From: Pseudomonadota bacterium
GTDB lineage: Bacteria; Pseudomonadota; Alphaproteobacteria; Paracaedibacterales; CAIULA01
Direction of reading: 5' to 3'
Assembly (NCBI GenBank): GCA_021804455.1
Contig: JAJZHT010000016.1
Location: 1-13,378 of the forward strand
Length of the DNA: 13,378 bases
Position numbers and translations under genes: made by a program. This document shows, piece by piece, positions 1 to 7,363 of the stretch; position 1 is the stretch's first letter; each line of letters begins with the position of its first letter. Under the pieces are notes generated by a model that ran no database searches, had not been told where the DNA came from, and saw only the letters and a program-made list of their open reading frames with translations.

Positions 1-2
1 AT

Positions 3-83
3 ACCATTTTTGGTCGTCCAAGCGGCGATCAAGGTGGTTTGAATCTATCGTATGCGTGTTCTTTAGGGAATTTTATTTGTTAA
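3..83 (+). CDS. Possible 3' end of an upstream gene (partial)
   Basis: An open frame of 26 codons runs in from the left edge and stops at TAA 81-83. The peptide is rich in Gly, Ser and Leu (IFGRPSGDQGGLNLSYACSLG), which reads more like a real C-terminus than the other forward frames. A strong hairpin (76-107) starts right at this stop codon, as expected for the end of a transcription unit. The piece is too short to assign a family. Another plus-strand frame stays open to about base 103, so the call is tentative. Confidence 0.25.
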   Translation, partial: TIFGRPSGDQGGLNLSYACSLGNFIC

Positions 84-107
84 TCTTTTTTAACAAAGAT
101 TAACAAA
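76..107 (+). terminator. Perfect 13-bp hairpin, candidate terminator of the upstream gene
   Basis: Bases 76-88 and 95-107 are perfect reverse complements (13 bp) around a 6-base loop. The stem is AT-rich. It begins at the stop codon of the possible upstream gene and is followed, after a short spacer, by a run of nine T (119-127). The spacer makes it an imperfect intrinsic terminator, and it overlaps the left edge of repeat copy 1. Confidence 0.45.
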
Positions 108-297
108 AAGTTAATTTGTTTTTTTTTGCCACCCCCCGCCCACTGCCTCCCTAAACGGGAGGGGGGCTATACCCACCTTCTTACAAAAACGGTGGGCAAA
201 ATTTTTCTTATCGCCCTTTGTTCTGATTTCAAAAAGGGGCTCTCTATCACCTAGGTTCTTTTTATCATACCCCCAGAATCCTTACCAAAACGTTAAT
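96..297 (+). repeat. Dispersed intergenic repeat, copy 1
   Basis: About 200 bases that recur at 12065-12260 in the same orientation, with well over three quarters of positions identical by eye. The conserved order is: TTAA-N7-TTAA, a T-rich run, a C-rich block (131-141), a G-rich block (157-166), a second hairpin (CCCACC 172-177 with GGTGGG 191-196), and a right part ending in CCTTACCAAAACGTTAAT. The C-rich and G-rich blocks can pair, either as 132-141 with 157-166 or locally as 146-151 with 157-162. These GC blocks stand out in an AT-rich intergenic region. Bases differ by an indel that is not a multiple of three, and the frame open in copy 2 on the minus strand is stopped here, so the element is not coding. 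No transposase is present. Confidence 0.85.
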
Positions 298-341
298 TTT
301 AAAAATGCTTTTTAGACAAGTCTTGCCTTTATTCAGACGAT

Positions 342-370
342 TTGGCAATCGAAGTCAAATATATTATAAT
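342..370 (+). promoter_or_regulatory. Sigma70-type promoter of the PAS histidine kinase
   Basis: A -35 box TTGGCA (342-347) and a perfect -10 box TATAAT (365-370) are separated by 17 bases. Transcription would start near 377, giving a leader of about 23 bases before the ATG at 400. No clear Shine-Dalgarno sequence lies in that leader. Confidence 0.55.
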
Positions 371-399
371 TTAATTAAAAATAGATTTTCGTTTGCCGA

Positions 400-2829
400 A
401 TGCCCAACCGACTTTATTTGATTCTGGGGATAATTGGATTTTTCTGCTTAGGGACAGTGTGGCTTTTCTATTTCTATCGCCACCTTTACGTCAGTAAAAA
501 AATATTACAGGCTGACCGGGGAATTCATCGGTATGTTTTGACTCACTTATCTGCTGATTGGTGTTATTGGTATATGGACGGGAACTTTGTTGAATGTTCT
601 ACCAATCTTAAAAGGCTTTTAGGGTTGGAAGTTGATTGCCCTTTGACAGTAAATGAACTTTTTAAAGTTTTAGGGGATTCTCCGTTCAGCTCTTTTCAAA
701 AAGCTTTATCCCATATTATTGATTTTGGTGGGGAGTTTCATTTAAATCTCCCTCTCTTTAAGCAGACTCTTTATCTTGATATCGAGGGGCGTGTTCTCGC
801 ACCTCCTCCGCCAAACGATTCGACTCTGCCCTCCCTTTTTGAAGAAAGACAAAACCTCATCCTTCTTTCGTTTAAGGATGTAACGCAGTTGATTTTAGAA
901 AAAAACCATAACCACCATGTTCAAAAGCAAAAAGAACACGAAATTAATATCTTAAAAACTCTTATCAACAATTTACCTTTGCCCGTGTGGTGCCGCGATC
1001 AACAGGGGCGTCTGGAGTATTGTAATACTTTATACAGCCAAATTCTTGAAACCAGTTTTCACAGAGTTTTGGCCGAAAATGTTGAATTGATTGACCTTCA
1101 TCAGCCACAAAATGCTTATGAACTTTCACGAAAGGCCCTTCAGACGGGGCAATCACAAACTTTTAGAACCCATAAAGTTATTGGTGGTACACGACACTTA
1201 TTGGAAATAGGGGAAACCCCCGTTTTGGAATCAGGCATCACGGTGGGATATGCGTTTGATATGACGACGACAGAGAAAGCCCAACATGAATTGCAGCAAC
1301 ACCTTGCCGCCCATCGAGAAGTTTTACAGTATATTTCTGCCCCGATCGCCATTTTTGATGCCAAGACAGAACTTACTTTTTTCAACCATGCCTATTTACG
1401 GTTGTTTGATTTTGACGAGAATTGGCTTTGTACAGGCCCAACCTATGGAGAAATCCTAGAAAATTTAAGAGAACGTCGAAAACTTCCAGAGTATCCTAAT
1501 TTTCTAGAATACAAGCGTCAAAGCCTGTCTTTGTTTAAAAATCTGATGCAACCTTTTCATGAACTGTTGCATTTGCCAGAAGGTCATATTTTACGCACTG
1601 TTATTGCACCCCATCCTTTGGGGGGGCTGATCTTTTTGTTTGATGATATAACCGATAAACTGAGCCTTGAAAGAGGATACAACACCCTTGTTGCCGTACA
1701 AAAAGAAACATTAGACCATCTGTATGAAGGCATTATCGTTTTTGGTACAGATAATCGTCTTCGTTTATCCAACCCCGCTATCGAGAAAATATGGAACTTA
1801 GGACAAGAAAGTCGAGTTGTGGGTCGTCATATCAGCGAGATTTTAAAGGATATTGCCCCTTTGTTTGTTAATCCTTATGAAAGTCGGATGTGGCGGAAAA
1901 AAATGGTTCATCACATCAATAATCGACAAGCCGATCAAGGAAAAATTACTTTAAAAAGTCATAGGATGCTTGATTATTCTTATGTTCCCTTACCGGATGG
2001 TTCGAATCTTTTGACTTTCATCGATATTTCTGACCAGTGGCGATTCCAACAAACTTTAAGCAAACAAACTTCCGAAACCGGAGGGAACAGTCGCTTGGTA
2101 GCGGAGTTAGTATTCCATGCATCTCACGAATTGCAGTCTTTCCTTAGTACCATTAACGGATTTAGTGAAATTCTTTTAAACCAATATTTTGGTTCTTTAA
2201 ATGAACGGCAGATTGAATATGGTCAAGGCATTACCAAAGCGTGCCAGCGTTTAACTAAGCTTATCAATGATATGGTTGATCTGGCCCATCTGGAGTCAGG
2301 CAAACTAAACTTGCGGTATCAAAGAATTAAAATGGATGAGTTTTTTGATGAAATTATACACGCTATGAGCAAACTTGCCCTAGAACATGACTTGGAAATC
2401 AGTCTTGAAAATCATCTGCACAACAAAAGTGTTGAGGTTGATCCACAAAGGCTGCGACAGATTATAGCCAATCTTTTAGAAAATGCGGTTAAATTCACAC
2501 CAGCTGGTGGAAAGATTAGTATTAAAGCTCTTTTGGATGTTAAAAATCCTTACGCTTTTCAACTGATTGTCCAGGATACAGGGATTGGTATCCCATCGGA
2601 CGAAAAAGAGCACATCCTTGAGTATCTTGATAATAAACAAAATCAAGGTACGATTCGTTTAGGGCTTTATTTGGTGAAAAAGTTGGTCGAATTACACCAT
2701 GGATTCTTTTCTGTAGAATCGGTTACACCCCAAGGAACGGCTATGATTTGTTGTTTTCCTATTGACCCCAAAAGCTCTTCGAGGATGTTAGAAAGATCGG
2801 ATGAATTCAAGACGGGTTTTGCACTATAA
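400..2829 (+). CDS. Multi-PAS membrane-anchored sensor histidine kinase, DivL-like
   Basis: An 809-residue sensor kinase. One N-terminal membrane helix (about residues 5-28) is followed by about four PAS-like segments (near 45-165, 185-295, 305-425 and 430-550), a HisKA dimerisation domain with His576, and an HATPase_c domain with N box N691-P701 (NLLENAVKFTP) and G1 box D726-P732 (DTGIGIP). The HisKA stretch NQYFGSLNERQIEY resembles the alphaproteobacterial DivL family, which acts with CckA and DivK in CtrA cell-cycle control; that assignment is from memory of the family. The H box reads SHELQSFL where SHELRTPL is usual. The ATP lid is short, and the G2 box (GTIRLGL, 750-756) has lost its second glycine. 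Phosphate transfer may therefore be weak, as in Caulobacter DivL, which works largely as a scaffold and carries Tyr in place of His. The gene has its own promoter and converges with murJ. Confidence 0.85.
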   Translation: MPNRLYLILGIIGFFCLGTVWLFYFYRHLYVSKKILQADRGIHRYVLTHLSADWCYWYMDGNFVECSTNLKRLLGLEVDCPLTVNELFKVLGDSPFSSFQKALSHIIDFGGEFHLNLPLFKQTLYLDIEGRVLAPPPPNDSTLPSLFEERQNLILLSFKDVTQLILEKNHNHHVQKQKEHEINILKTLINNLPLPVWCRDQQGRLEYCNTLYSQILETSFHRVLAENVELIDLHQPQNAYELSRKALQTGQSQTFRTHKVIGGTRHLLEIGETPVLESGITVGYAFDMTTTEKAQHELQQHLAAHREVLQYISAPIAIFDAKTELTFFNHAYLRLFDFDENWLCTGPTYGEILENLRERRKLPEYPNFLEYKRQSLSLFKNLMQPFHELLHLPEGHILRTVIAPHPLGGLIFLFDDITDKLSLERGYNTLVAVQKETLDHLYEGIIVFGTDNRLRLSNPAIEKIWNLGQESRVVGRHISEILKDIAPLFVNPYESRMWRKKMVHHINNRQADQGKITLKSHRMLDYSYVPLPDGSNLLTFIDISDQWRFQQTLSKQTSETGGNSRLVAELVFHASHELQSFLSTINGFSEILLNQYFGSLNERQIEYGQGITKACQRLTKLINDMVDLAHLESGKLNLRYQRIKMDEFFDEIIHAMSKLALEHDLEISLENHLHNKSVEVDPQRLRQIIANLLENAVKFTPAGGKISIKALLDVKNPYAFQLIVQDTGIGIPSDEKEHILEYLDNKQNQGTIRLGLYLVKKLVELHHGFFSVESVTPQGTAMICCFPIDPKSSSRMLERSDEFKTGFAL

Positions 2830-2840
2830 CGGGTGCAAAA
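2817..2840. terminator. Small hairpin between convergent genes, possible bidirectional terminator
   Basis: TTTTGCAC (2817-2824) and GTGCAAAA (2833-2840) form a perfect 8-bp stem with an 8-base loop that contains the kinase stop codon. The A and T ends of the stem act as short tails on both strands. It lies between the convergent kinase and murJ genes, only 12 bases apart, so it could end both transcripts. The U-tracts are short and the hairpin is probably weak. Confidence 0.4.
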
Positions 2841-2841
2841 T

Positions 2842-4386
2842 TTATGATAAAAGTTTAATCCTCTGTAGAGGGCGAATTCCAAAGCTGTATCCCAAAATCA
2901 GGTATAAAGTCGCGCCGAATCCAACCCATCCCACAATTCCCAGAATTTTAAAAACAGATTGAAGCTCTAAAAATGACCATTGTTTTTGACCAAAGTACAA
3001 AATTCCTCCCATCAAAAGGGAAGCCGCTCCGATTCTAAAAGTGCTGTTCATCAGACTATAGGAAAAGTGAAATAACCCCCGCTGCTTTAGTAAAAGTGCC
3101 AGAATAAAAGTATTAATCCATGCAGCTGCTGAGGTCGCCAAAGCCATACCAATATGTTTGAAAAAAGGTATAAAAAGAAGATTGAGGCAAAAATTCACCA
3201 AAATGCAAACAATCGCGACTTGAACCGGGGTTTTTGTATCTTCACAGGCAAAGAAGGTTGTGGCAAAAACCTTTCCCGCTACATAAGCTGGCAACCCCAG
3301 GGCAAAGGCGGCTAGCACAGGCGCCGTTGCTTGAACATCCTGATGGGTAAAATGTCCGTGACCAAAGACCAGGTCAATTAAAGGATAAGAAAGAACAATC
3401 AAACCTGTTGCTGCTGGTATGGTCAGTTGTAATGCAAATTCTAGGGCTAAATTTTGATTATGATGAGCCTGGTGATGATCACCCTGGCGCCAATAGCGCG
3501 ATAAAGAGGGTAATAAGGCTGTTCCGATGGCCACACCAAAAATTGACAGTGGTAAATGGTTCAAACGATCGGCATAGTAAAGATAAGATAAGGAACCGGT
3601 TGGTAGTAAAGAGGCCAGCATCATGTCAATAAACAGGTTAATTTGCATCACACCGGCCCCTATTGTACCTGGCAGCATTATTTTTAAGACCTTTTTAACA
3701 TCCTGGGTAAGGGATGGCCAGGTTAACCAGAACCGGAAGTGAACGCGTCGACACGCTTGGTAAAGCCAGACGAATTGTACAATGCCGGCTAAAAACACAG
3801 ACCAACATACGGCAATACCCGGTTCCATATTTAAGGGGATATAAAGGCCGAGCCCTGCAATCATCATCAGATTTAATAAAACAGGTGTTGCCGCCGCTGC
3901 GGCGAAACGATCAAGGGAATTCAAGACTCCTGCTAAAAGGGCTGATAGGGAAATAAACAAAATGTAGGGGAAGGTAATTCTGGTAAAGGTAATGGCTAAT
4001 TCCATACGTTCAGGGGTGGTGGTAAAGCCAGGGGCTAAAATGGGAATTAAATAAGGCGTTGCAACCTCTACCAATACCACAAAAAAGAAAAGAAACCAGG
4101 CTAAACATGAAAATACATTTTGAGCCAACGCTTGCGCTGCTTTTTGACCTGAAGAAAATTCTGAATCGACCAGTTTCCCTGCAAATTGAGGAACAAAAGC
4201 GGCGTGAAAAGCTCCTTCTGCAAAAAAACGTCGGAAAAAATTAGGGAACTTAAAAGCCACAACGAAAGCATCGGTGATGACGCTTGCTCCCAGGACATGG
4301 GAAAGCAAAATTTCTCTAATCAGTCGAAAAATGCGACTCACCGCCGTATAGCTTCCCACAGTTGTGGCAGCACGAAGTAGGTTCAT
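2842..4386 (-). CDS. murJ: Lipid II flippase MurJ
   Basis: Integral inner-membrane protein that moves lipid II from the cytoplasmic to the periplasmic face for peptidoglycan synthesis (MOP exporter superfamily, MviN/MurJ family). At 514 residues it has almost the length of E. coli MurJ, with hydrophobic segments throughout consistent with 14 helices. The N-terminus aligns directly with the E. coli protein: MNLLRA start, Arg18 and Arg24 of the SRxxxxxR stretch, Asp39 in TDAF, and Arg52 in the PNFFRRFFAEGAF signature. These arginines line the lipid II cavity in known MurJ. The ATG at 4386 is preceded by GGAAGGAA at good spacing, which fixes the start. The gene ends 12 bases from the convergent kinase. 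A complete MurJ implies that the cell still makes peptidoglycan, which not every intracellular alphaproteobacterium does. Confidence 0.96.
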   Translation of the reverse strand: MNLLRAATTVGSYTAVSRIFRLIREILLSHVLGASVITDAFVVAFKFPNFFRRFFAEGAFHAAFVPQFAGKLVDSEFSSGQKAAQALAQNVFSCLAWFLFFFVVLVEVATPYLIPILAPGFTTTPERMELAITFTRITFPYILFISLSALLAGVLNSLDRFAAAAATPVLLNLMMIAGLGLYIPLNMEPGIAVCWSVFLAGIVQFVWLYQACRRVHFRFWLTWPSLTQDVKKVLKIMLPGTIGAGVMQINLFIDMMLASLLPTGSLSYLYYADRLNHLPLSIFGVAIGTALLPSLSRYWRQGDHHQAHHNQNLALEFALQLTIPAATGLIVLSYPLIDLVFGHGHFTHQDVQATAPVLAAFALGLPAYVAGKVFATTFFACEDTKTPVQVAIVCILVNFCLNLLFIPFFKHIGMALATSAAAWINTFILALLLKQRGLFHFSYSLMNSTFRIGAASLLMGGILYFGQKQWSFLELQSVFKILGIVGWVGFGATLYLILGYSFGIRPLQRIKLLS

Positions 4387-4482
4387 GAAGAATTCCTTCC
4401 ACTCATAATCCTACTTTAGATTTTTTTTGCTAAAAAGCGCAAGCAACCTGGATTGATTTTTTATAATTGACGTTATGTTTCT

Positions 4483-4968
4483 CTAGTGGTCTGGTTTTTG
4501 AAACATTTGATATTCATTCTCATGATCATTCACGGCATCGTTTGCATACCCTTCCATTCGGCTGAAAGTGGTTGCCAGCACCGTTGAAATCAGAATGGCT
4601 AGATTACACTGATTTTTGATATCCGTATCGTTAACACCATAAGCAATTCCCGCCAAAGCGGCGGCGGCCGTGCTGCTTAGAAAACTTCCCCACCTAAACC
4701 ACTTTTTGCTTAAAAAACAAATTAAGGTTGTTTTCTCTGTGTAGGCCTTTGCAAAGGGACTGTGGGCTAAAATAGGATGTCCTTGAGCGGTTAGTTGTGG
4801 CGAAGGGGTAGGATCGATCTGAATTTCTGTATGAGAGGGGTCGGTGCTGTGAAAATTTGGATTGGGTTGACTTAAAAGAGGTTGTCTGAGTCTTGTCTCC
4901 TCGGGCATAGAGTCTTGGCAAAAAGATTGAACGGGTAAGAAAACCCATAAAAAAACAAGATAGATCAT
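4483..4968 (-). CDS. Hypothetical secreted or membrane protein with two C-terminal hydrophobic segments
   Basis: 161 residues, family not recognised. The start is taken as ATG 4968 because GGAGAG lies 7 bases upstream; a GTG six bases earlier would leave almost no spacing. The N-terminus is a signal peptide (about residues 1-18, ending near SFCQ, with no clear lipobox). A Pro/Ser/Thr-rich, probably disordered stretch follows (about 28-75), then two hydrophobic segments near 93-112 (rich in Ala) and 121-137, then a hydrophilic tail with Asn, Asp and His. The layout suggests an envelope protein. It lies 93 bases downstream of another envelope gene on the same strand. A 13-bp inverted repeat covers its start codon. 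Confidence 0.7.
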   Translation of the reverse strand: MIYLVFLWVFLPVQSFCQDSMPEETRLRQPLLSQPNPNFHSTDPSHTEIQIDPTPSPQLTAQGHPILAHSPFAKAYTEKTTLICFLSKKWFRWGSFLSSTAAAALAGIAYGVNDTDIKNQCNLAILISTVLATTFSRMEGYANDAVNDHENEYQMFQKPDH

Positions 4969-5013
4969 TGACACTCTCCATTCGATATTAAGAACAGGAA
5001 TGTCAATAATCTA
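4961..5013 (-). promoter_or_regulatory. Inverted repeat over the start codon of the 4483-4968 gene
   Basis: Bases 4961-4973 and 5001-5013 are reverse complements at 12 of 13 positions; the one exception would be a G-U pair in RNA. The start codon (4966-4968) lies inside one arm and the GGAGAG ribosome site lies in the 27-base loop. If transcribed whole, the hairpin would hide the start codon. A TATAGAT box at 5014-5020 could instead start transcription inside the distal arm, in which case the repeat is better read as a DNA operator. Confidence 0.5.
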
Positions 5014-5061
5014 ATCTATAAAAGTTAATATTAAGTTTAAAGTACTCTTTCTTCTTGGATA

Positions 5062-5673
5062 CTAGAACAAGTAACTAAACCCAATGCCACCTGTCATGAA
5101 ATTATGGGTTGTGGTACTTTGACCAGAAACTTTTATACGTTCATAAAAATAAGGATTGATCCATATGGATGCCATAATTTTTGGTGTAAAGTGATGTTCA
5201 ATGGAAATGTAAGGTCCCACTCCTATGGCCGAACTGATATGAGAACCATTGGATTTACCAAATTGTGTTGCTAAGTCAAGGCCACAGGCAAAATAAGTAT
5301 TCTCTTTAATTCTAAAGCGTGGGCCACCAAAAATACCAGGTTTGAAAACGCTACTGGTACTACCGTTGGTTTTAACAAAGCCAGAGGCCGTTATACCAAA
5401 AGAATGGCATTCTCCATAGTTTACGATTCCGATGGAAGTATACCCTCCCTCAACAATTGCCCCTTGGACACCCCAAGAATTGGGAAAATTATTATTGTGA
5501 GCGGGACAAGGCAGGGGCATGGGAGTTTTTTCAGCGGCATGACAAGGATGACCGTGGGTTGCTTTTTCCTCACAAGAATTATGTGCATACCCTGATGCGG
5601 TTTGCCAAAGAAGAGCTGCGGTTATAAGCGGAAAGCTTTTTAAAAAGGTCTTGATTGTCATCGATTGTTCCAT
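5062..5673 (-). CDS. Probable outer-membrane beta-barrel protein with a His/Cys-rich N-terminal segment
   Basis: 203 residues, family not recognised. A signal peptide ends near Ala30 (GYA-HNS). The next 30 residues are rich in His and Cys (H31, C34, H40, H42, C44, H45, C56, H59) and in Pro. From about residue 66 to the end the chain alternates polar and hydrophobic residues with many Gly and aromatic residues, and it ends in Phe (SYLF), which is the usual C-terminal signal of outer-membrane barrels. The size would fit a barrel of about eight strands. ATG 5673 gives the full frame. ATG 5661, four codons later, has GGAA at good spacing and also leaves a complete signal peptide, so the start is uncertain. 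The His/Cys segment could bind metal; that is inference. Confidence 0.7.
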   Translation of the reverse strand: MEQSMTIKTFLKSFPLITAALLWQTASGYAHNSCEEKATHGHPCHAAEKTPMPLPCPAHNNNFPNSWGVQGAIVEGGYTSIGIVNYGECHSFGITASGFVKTNGSTSSVFKPGIFGGPRFRIKENTYFACGLDLATQFGKSNGSHISSAIGVGPYISIEHHFTPKIMASIWINPYFYERIKVSGQSTTTHNFMTGGIGFSYLF

Positions 5674-6041
5674 ATTTCAAAAGAGTTATCATCTGATATC
5701 CCCACTCTAAAGTTAATTTTAGTAAATATTCAACATAATTTTTTTTTGTTTTTAAAAAAATTGAACAAGAGCCACGGTCTTACGAGTTATCCAGGATGAA
5801 AAAACCAACATTAAAGATGAGAGGATGAGAAAGGAGATCGTTTGGCTGTAAAGAATTCTTCCTAAAAAGCCCGACCCTTCTAAAAGCTGGATTTTTTTGG
5901 TTTTGATAGGGATTCTATACTTCAGCCAGTGTGCTTTTCCCAATCGGAAAGACTTAGAAAACCACAGAAAGAGGAAATTTCTGTCTATTAAAATTCCCTT
6001 TTTTAGTGGGCTTGGATAATAGAATGAAAGGATTAACTACA
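5674..6041. other. Divergent intergenic region with no convincing gene
   Basis: These 368 bases lie between the minus-strand barrel gene and the plus-strand terminase. A minus-strand frame here stays open without a good start and would encode a hydrophobic helix (near 5752-5943, TTG start, no ribosome site). It could be a gene remnant but cannot be supported. A small hairpin (ACAGAAA 5964-5970 with TTTCTGT 5978-5984) lies about 60 bases before the terminase start. No clear promoter was found for either neighbour. Confidence 0.5.
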
Positions 6042-7322
6042 ATGTCAAAACACCTTAAAGAACACCTCCTGAATCTCTTAAAACAGGAACAAAAGCGCCG
6101 TTTGGAGTTACAAAAACGCTATTGTTGGTTGCAACACGCACGACCAAATCAGCACCCTCCGGCAGGTGACTGGCGTGTTTGGTTGATTTTGGCGGGACGA
6201 GGTTTTGGTAAAACCCGAACCGGTGCTGAAACCGTTCGATTGTGGGTTCAGCAAGGGTTGTATCGGCGTATTGCGTTAATAGGTCGCAGCATTCAAGAAG
6301 CAAGGTCCGTTATGGTTGAAGGAGAAAGTGGTCTTTTAGCCTGTCATCCGGAGCACGAGCGCCCTCATTTTGAGGCTTCTAACCATCGTTTAAAATGGAA
6401 AAATGGCGCTGTGGCAACTTTATTTGGCGGGGATCATTTTGAAAAGTTAAGAGGGCCTCAGTTTGACTTGGCATGGGTTGATGAGCTGGCCAAATTTCGT
6501 CAACCGCAAGCTCTGTGGGAACAATTGTTGTTGGGGCTGCGTTTGGGAACGAATCCGCGGTGTTTAATAACGACGACCCCACGTCCCCTTCCTTTAATCC
6601 AGAACTTTTTAAAAGATGAAGGTACCGTTGTCACTCAAGGGACAACGTTTGATAATGCCGCCAATTTGGCACCCACCTTTATTCAGCAAATTATTAAACA
6701 ATTTGAAGGAACTCGCTTAGGGGCGCAAGAGTTGTATGCCCAAGTTCTGAGTGAGCGTCAAGGGGCTCTTTGGCAACGGTCGATGATTCGTTATCAACAG
6801 CCTTTGGAAGGACAAGAATATCAACGTATCGTCATTGCGATTGACCCAGCTACCACTCATCACGAACAAAGTGATGAAACAGGTATTGTTGTGGCAGCCG
6901 TGACAGCTGAACAAACAGCTTATGTTTTGGAGGATTTAAGCGGCCGTCATAGCCCTGCTGATTGGGGCCAGCGGGTTGTTCAGGCTTATTGGCGGTATAA
7001 AGCCGATCGTGTGGTGGCCGAGGTTAATAAAGGGGGTGATCTTGTAGAACGGATTGTTCGAAGTCTTGATCCTCATGTCAGTTATCGTGCTGTACGAGCT
7101 ACCCGCGGTAAAGCAACTCGTGCTGAGCCGATTGCAGCTTTGTATGAACAAAATAAGGTTTTTCATATCCGACCCCATACGCTTTTGGAATCGCAACTTT
7201 GTGATTATATTCCAGGGATTAGCCGAAAATCTCCCGACCGACTGGATGCTTTGGTTTGGGCCTTAACAGATTTGTTGCTTGATAAAGAAAACAATCCTGT
7301 TTTAAAAGTGTGGCAAGAATGA
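6042..7322 (+). CDS. Phage/GTA-type large terminase subunit, solitary
   Basis: 426 residues from ATG 6042, chosen because AAAGGA lies 9 bases upstream; ATG 6024 and GTG 6006 are in frame but have poorer sites. The protein is the DNA-packaging motor of tailed phages: an ATPase that pumps DNA into the prohead and a nuclease that cuts it. Visible motifs (426 numbering) are the Walker A AGRGFGKT with Lys57, the Walker B with catalytic Glu (WVDE, D147-E148), the coupling motif ITTTPRP (176-182), and an RNase H-like nuclease with D268 (IAIDPA), E327 (VVAEVNKGGD) and D399/D402 (SPDRLDAL). Nothing appears to be missing. The form resembles the terminase of alphaproteobacterial gene transfer agents. 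No small terminase, portal, protease or capsid gene is near it, so it is a solitary relic or part of a scattered GTA. Confidence 0.93.
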   Translation: MSKHLKEHLLNLLKQEQKRRLELQKRYCWLQHARPNQHPPAGDWRVWLILAGRGFGKTRTGAETVRLWVQQGLYRRIALIGRSIQEARSVMVEGESGLLACHPEHERPHFEASNHRLKWKNGAVATLFGGDHFEKLRGPQFDLAWVDELAKFRQPQALWEQLLLGLRLGTNPRCLITTTPRPLPLIQNFLKDEGTVVTQGTTFDNAANLAPTFIQQIIKQFEGTRLGAQELYAQVLSERQGALWQRSMIRYQQPLEGQEYQRIVIAIDPATTHHEQSDETGIVVAAVTAEQTAYVLEDLSGRHSPADWGQRVVQAYWRYKADRVVAEVNKGGDLVERIVRSLDPHVSYRAVRATRGKATRAEPIAALYEQNKVFHIRPHTLLESQLCDYIPGISRKSPDRLDALVWALTDLLLDKENNPVLKVWQE

Positions 7323-7324
7323 AA

Positions 7325-7350
7325 AGAAGCAATCTTTTTAGATTGCTTCT
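7325..7350 (-). terminator. Intrinsic terminator of the minus-strand gene block
   Basis: AGAAGCAATC (7325-7334) and GATTGCTTCT (7341-7350) form a perfect 10-bp stem with a 6-base loop. Read on the minus strand, the stem is followed by TTTTC, and it lies just after the stop codon of the 7364-7684 gene. On the plus strand no T run follows, so for the converging terminase gene it would act at best as a barrier. Confidence 0.7.
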
Positions 7351-7363
7351 GGAGAAATTAAGG

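Noticed and set aside
96..297. Reading the repeat pair as an insertion sequence or CRISPR unit
   Set aside because: There is no transposase, no clear target-site duplication and no repeated short units with spacers; only two dispersed ~200 bp copies are seen.
4694..4981. 95-codon minus-strand frame overlapping the 4483-4968 gene
   Set aside because: It is out of frame with a gene that has a better ribosome site and a clear signal peptide; its own peptide has no recognisable features.
5752..5943. 63-codon minus-strand frame with a hydrophobic helix
   Set aside because: It begins at TTG without a ribosome site, and the frame stays open upstream without any usual start. It could be a remnant of a membrane protein gene, but nothing in the sequence proves it.
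5964..5984. 7-bp hairpin upstream of the terminase gene
   Set aside because: The stem is short and AT-rich, and its T run lies 14 bases away; a match of this size is expected by chance.
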